Made by a program: the position numbers and the translations under genes
NCBI RefSeq assembly: GCF_021533835.1
Contig: NZ_JAKFYQ010000002.1
Coordinates: forward strand, 682,001-746,000
Length of the DNA stretch: 64,000 nucleotides
Direction of reading: 5' to 3'
Origin: Synechococcus sp. Nb3U1
GTDB taxonomy: Bacteria; Cyanobacteriota; Cyanobacteriia; Thermostichales; Thermostichaceae
Shown here: positions 61,654-64,000 of the stretch, one piece after another
How positions within the stretch are numbered: position 1 is the first letter of the stretch
How the letters are laid out: each line of letters begins with the position of its first letter
Notes under the pieces: generated by a model
Database searches by the model: none
Told to the model about the DNA's origin: nothing
The model's input: the letters and a program-made list of their open reading frames with translations, nothing else

Positions 61654-62766
61654 GTGCGCTGGGATCCCACACCCCTAGAAACCGTGATGGGTTCTGCGAT
61701 GCCTAAGCTTTTTCCAGCAGCGCAAGTAGTGATTCGGCAGGGTGGAGAACTCCTGTCGGCCCGCACCTTTGGATATCTGGATCCGGGGGCCAATACGCAA
61801 CCTGTGCAGCTAGAAACCCGTTTTGACTTGGCCTCCATCACTAAGCTCTACACCGCCACCGCCTGCGTGAGCTTGATCCAAACCGGACACCTGCACTTGG
61901 AGCAGCCTCTCAGCACCCTGTTGCCAGAATGGCAGGGATCCCGCCCGATTTGCCCCTATGAGGATCCCTTGCAACCGGGGCAATGGATTGCGGTGGCAGC
62001 CCCGGATGATGGCCCAATTTCAGCAGAACAGGTCACTTTACGGCAGTTGCTCACCCATACCTCCGGCCTGCCCGCCTGGCGACCTCTATTTCGACAACCA
62101 GATGCCGCATCAGCCCGGCAGATGGCCATCAACACTTTTTTTTCCTACAGGCCGGGATCCCGTGTGATCTACAGCGATATCGGCTTCATTTTGCTGGGCT
62201 TCGGTCTAGAGCGCCTGACGGAGAAAGGGCTAGATCAGATCCTGCAAAACACCGTTCTGGATCCCCTCAATCTACGACACACTCAGTTTTTCCCTCTCTG
62301 GGTTCCGTTCCCCAACCAACCGACCTGTGCTCCCACCGAGTTTTGCACCTGGCGACAGCGCCGCATCATCGGGCAAGTTCATGATGAAAATGCCGCTCGC
62401 CTGGGAGGGATCGCTGCCCATGCCGGGCTATTTGCCTCCGCTGAAAATGTGGCAATCTTTGGGGAGAGTTTTTTGCAGGGATCCCTGCTCAAACCGGAAA
62501 CCGTGGCAGAAATGACCCGTGAGCAGGTTGGGGGTCGGGGCTTGGGGTTTGCCTTGCGCTCTGCGGATCCCTTGGCCAGTAGCTCCCCCTTTAGCGCAAG
62601 CGCTTTTGGCCATACGGGGTTTACCGGAACTTCTCTGTGGGTCGATCCGCAGCGAGATCTGGTGGTAGTTTTGCTCACCAATGCCGTCTACCACGGTCGG
62701 CACGAAAATGGGTTTCAGGCTTTTCGGGTGGCGGCGCATCAGGCCATTCTAGAAGGGCTTTCTTGA
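61654..62766 (+). CDS. Serine beta-lactamase/penicillin-binding-like hydrolase
   Basis: The 370-residue protein has the SxxK motif SITK (about 66-69, in FDLASITKLYTATAC), the second motif YSD in SRVIYSDIGFILLGFGLERLTEK, and a third box GHTGFTGTS. This is the class C/esterase-like serine hydrolase family (YbbE, EstB relatives). The spacing is that of D-aminopeptidases and esterases rather than dedicated resistance enzymes. No signal peptide is seen, so it probably acts in the cytoplasm. Start: GTG 61654; an ATG at 61687 is possible. Confidence 0.88.
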   Translation: MRWDPTPLETVMGSAMPKLFPAAQVVIRQGGELLSARTFGYLDPGANTQPVQLETRFDLASITKLYTATACVSLIQTGHLHLEQPLSTLLPEWQGSRPICPYEDPLQPGQWIAVAAPDDGPISAEQVTLRQLLTHTSGLPAWRPLFRQPDAASARQMAINTFFSYRPGSRVIYSDIGFILLGFGLERLTEKGLDQILQNTVLDPLNLRHTQFFPLWVPFPNQPTCAPTEFCTWRQRRIIGQVHDENAARLGGIAAHAGLFASAENVAIFGESFLQGSLLKPETVAEMTREQVGGRGLGFALRSADPLASSSPFSASAFGHTGFTGTSLWVDPQRDLVVVLLTNAVYHGRHENGFQAFRVAAHQAILEGLS

Positions 62767-62776
62767 GCAGGTTGGG

Positions 62777-63724
62777 GTGGAAGAGGGTTTTTATCGACAA
62801 CTGGCTGCAATGCTCTCGGTGGGTCCGCTGGTAGTAGCCACCGTGATCCGTACGCAGGGATCCGTGCCGCGGCAGGTGGGGGCGAAACTCGCGCTGGGAG
62901 CCGATGGCCGTCTGTTGGGCACTATTGGGGGCGGTGCCGGAGAAGCCAAAGTGATTGCTGAGGCCCAGACCCTTGTGCAGACAGCCGATGCCGTCGGGAT
63001 GGAGATCTCTATCGATCTGAGCGGCTCTCCCCTGGGCGTATGTGGGGGGCGAATGCACATTTGGCTGCAACAGTGGCAGGGATCCGTGGCCCAAGCGCTG
63101 GTGGCAGGGATTCTCCAAGCTTTGGAAGATGGGACTAACCAGCAATTGATCACCCCTCTGGAGCCACAGGGATGGCCCTATCTCAGCTCGGAGTTCCAGG
63201 CGATCTCGAGCCCTCGACTGATCGGCGGATCCCTGGTTGAGCCCCTCACCCCTTCCCCCACCCTGCTGATCGTCGGGGCTGGTCATTGTGGGAGCCCGTT
63301 GGCCCAAATAGCTCACTGGGCCGGGTTTCGCATTTGGATTCAAGATGACCGACCTGAATATATCACTCCAGAACGTTTCCCCACCGCCGAACGGCTTTGT
63401 CCGCAAGCATTTTCAGAACTGACCCCAGACCTCAGCCGCCGCTCAGAACTTTACATAGCCCTGCTCACTCGCGGCTACACCCTCGACTGCCAAATTTTGC
63501 GCACCCTCCACCAAGCTCAGCTGTCCTACCGCTACCTGGGCATGATCGGCAGCCGCAGGCGGGTGAAAACCGTGCTGCAAACCCTGGCCCAAGAAGGGAT
63601 CCCTGCCAGCGATTTCCCCTGCCTCCATGCCCCGATTGGCCTGGAGATCCACGCCGAAACCCCTGCCGAAATCGCCATCAGCATTACCGCCCAACTGATC
63701 CAGGTACGTCGGGCGCAAAACTAA
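62777..63724 (+). CDS. XdhC/CoxI family protein
   Basis: The 315-residue protein has the XdhC N-domain (LVVATVIRTQGSVPRQVGAKLALGADGRLLGTIGGGAGEAKVI) and a C-terminal Rossmann domain (TLLIVGAGHCGSPLAQIAHWAGFRIWIQDDRPEY, then YLGMIGSRRRVKTVLQ). XdhC proteins insert or protect the molybdenum cofactor of xanthine dehydrogenase and related enzymes; no such enzyme gene is in the window. It starts GTG at 62777, 10 bases after the hydrolase stop, so the two may be co-transcribed. Confidence 0.9.
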   Translation: MEEGFYRQLAAMLSVGPLVVATVIRTQGSVPRQVGAKLALGADGRLLGTIGGGAGEAKVIAEAQTLVQTADAVGMEISIDLSGSPLGVCGGRMHIWLQQWQGSVAQALVAGILQALEDGTNQQLITPLEPQGWPYLSSEFQAISSPRLIGGSLVEPLTPSPTLLIVGAGHCGSPLAQIAHWAGFRIWIQDDRPEYITPERFPTAERLCPQAFSELTPDLSRRSELYIALLTRGYTLDCQILRTLHQAQLSYRYLGMIGSRRRVKTVLQTLAQEGIPASDFPCLHAPIGLEIHAETPAEIAISITAQLIQVRRAQN

Positions 63725-63726
63725 GC

Positions 63727-63883
63727 TAAAGCCTTTTCCGACTTTACGAGGAGCCTTGTGACCCAGAGCCTGGGTCACCTTAGGTAGAGCTGCATCCTTG
63801 TCAAGCCAACGGTGGTGCTCCGCACCTTGCCTAGCAAGACTGACTTGGACTAGCGGTAATCGATAACGCTGGAAAAAGTTGTA
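63727..63883 (-). repeat. Diverged copy 4 of the TA-flanked element with an internal insertion
   Basis: TAAAGCCTTTTCC at the left and GGAAAAAGTTGTA at the right keep the ends of the family; CTTGCCTAGC and GATAACGCTGG inside match copy 3. It is about 50 bases longer than the other copies and contains a short hairpin (GACCCAGAGCCTGGGTC, near 63760). Confidence 0.6.
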
Positions 63884-63925
63884 AGTTGCCATCAGGTGAA
63901 GAGAAAGGTTAGCTTAGGAAAGCGG

Positions 63926-63999
<74 letters not shown>

Positions 64000-64000
64000 T

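Noticed and set aside
61654..62766. Antibiotic-resistance beta-lactamase
   Set aside because: The motifs place it in the broad esterase/peptidase family; no signal peptide and no resistance context are visible.

Overview
The window comes from a cyanobacterial chromosome. Evidence: a histidine kinase with a cyanobacteriochrome-type GAF domain, pseudopilin genes of the hormogonium-polysaccharide (Hps) type, an NtcB-like regulator behind a textbook NtcA promoter, the DUF1517 and DUF4912 proteins, and fused cobalamin enzymes (CbiG-CobJ, CobL). The palindrome GGGATCCC recurs throughout in the manner of a HIP element, while the usual HIP1 (GCGATCGC) is rare. This suggests a thermophilic unicellular Synechococcus/Thermostichus-like strain; that placement is inference from composition and gene style, not a database match.

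Layout. 1-732: start of an ABC-F gene (cut by the window edge). 1257-4769: cyanobacteriochrome-type sensor kinase and a NarL/LuxR response regulator. 4920-14734: four pseudopilin-type genes, the first coding a 2414-residue HpsA-like protein with PA14 and thrombospondin-1-like segments. 14875-17626: carA and murE, convergent and overlapping. 17840-28141: coiled-coil protein with MshEN-like ends, HEAT protein, cyclophilin lipoprotein, a membrane protein with a PilP/GspC-like end, DUF1517, HAD phosphatase, UvrD-like helicase, nusB. 28147-32831: glutathione S-transferase, a TnpB remnant, Gfo/Idh/MocA oxidoreductase, PMT-family glycosyltransferase. 33038-41654: TPM-like protein, leishmanolysin-like lipoprotein, a MarR-ABC efflux operon, and a coupled beta-propeller/carboxypeptidase-regulatory pair. 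41764-47701: ribosomal operon rpmJ-rpsM-rpsK-rpoA-rplQ-truA-rplM-rpsI-rpmE-prfA with a strong promoter. 47756-49961: sugar-type ABC permease and binding protein. 50222-54462: two cobalamin genes separated by a decayed IS200/IS605 element. 54517-59327: DMT transporter, GT9 glycosyltransferase, a glycine-rich exported protein, DUF4912 protein. 59423-61500: ntcB and a TrpD-like gene under an NtcA box. 61654-63999: beta-lactamase-like hydrolase, XdhC-like protein, initiator tRNA.

How parts may work together. The kinase, regulator and pseudopilin genes lie in a row on one strand, so a colour-sensing two-component system could control a pilus-like secretion or motility machine. The ntcB operon is wired to nitrogen status. 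The MarR gene and its ABC pair form a compact efflux operon. Three kinds of small repeats are scattered through the window: a roughly 105-bp TA-flanked inverted-repeat element (three good copies, one diverged), a 24-bp coding repeat (R/P)VSGTES found inside two unrelated genes, and remnants of IS200/IS605 elements.
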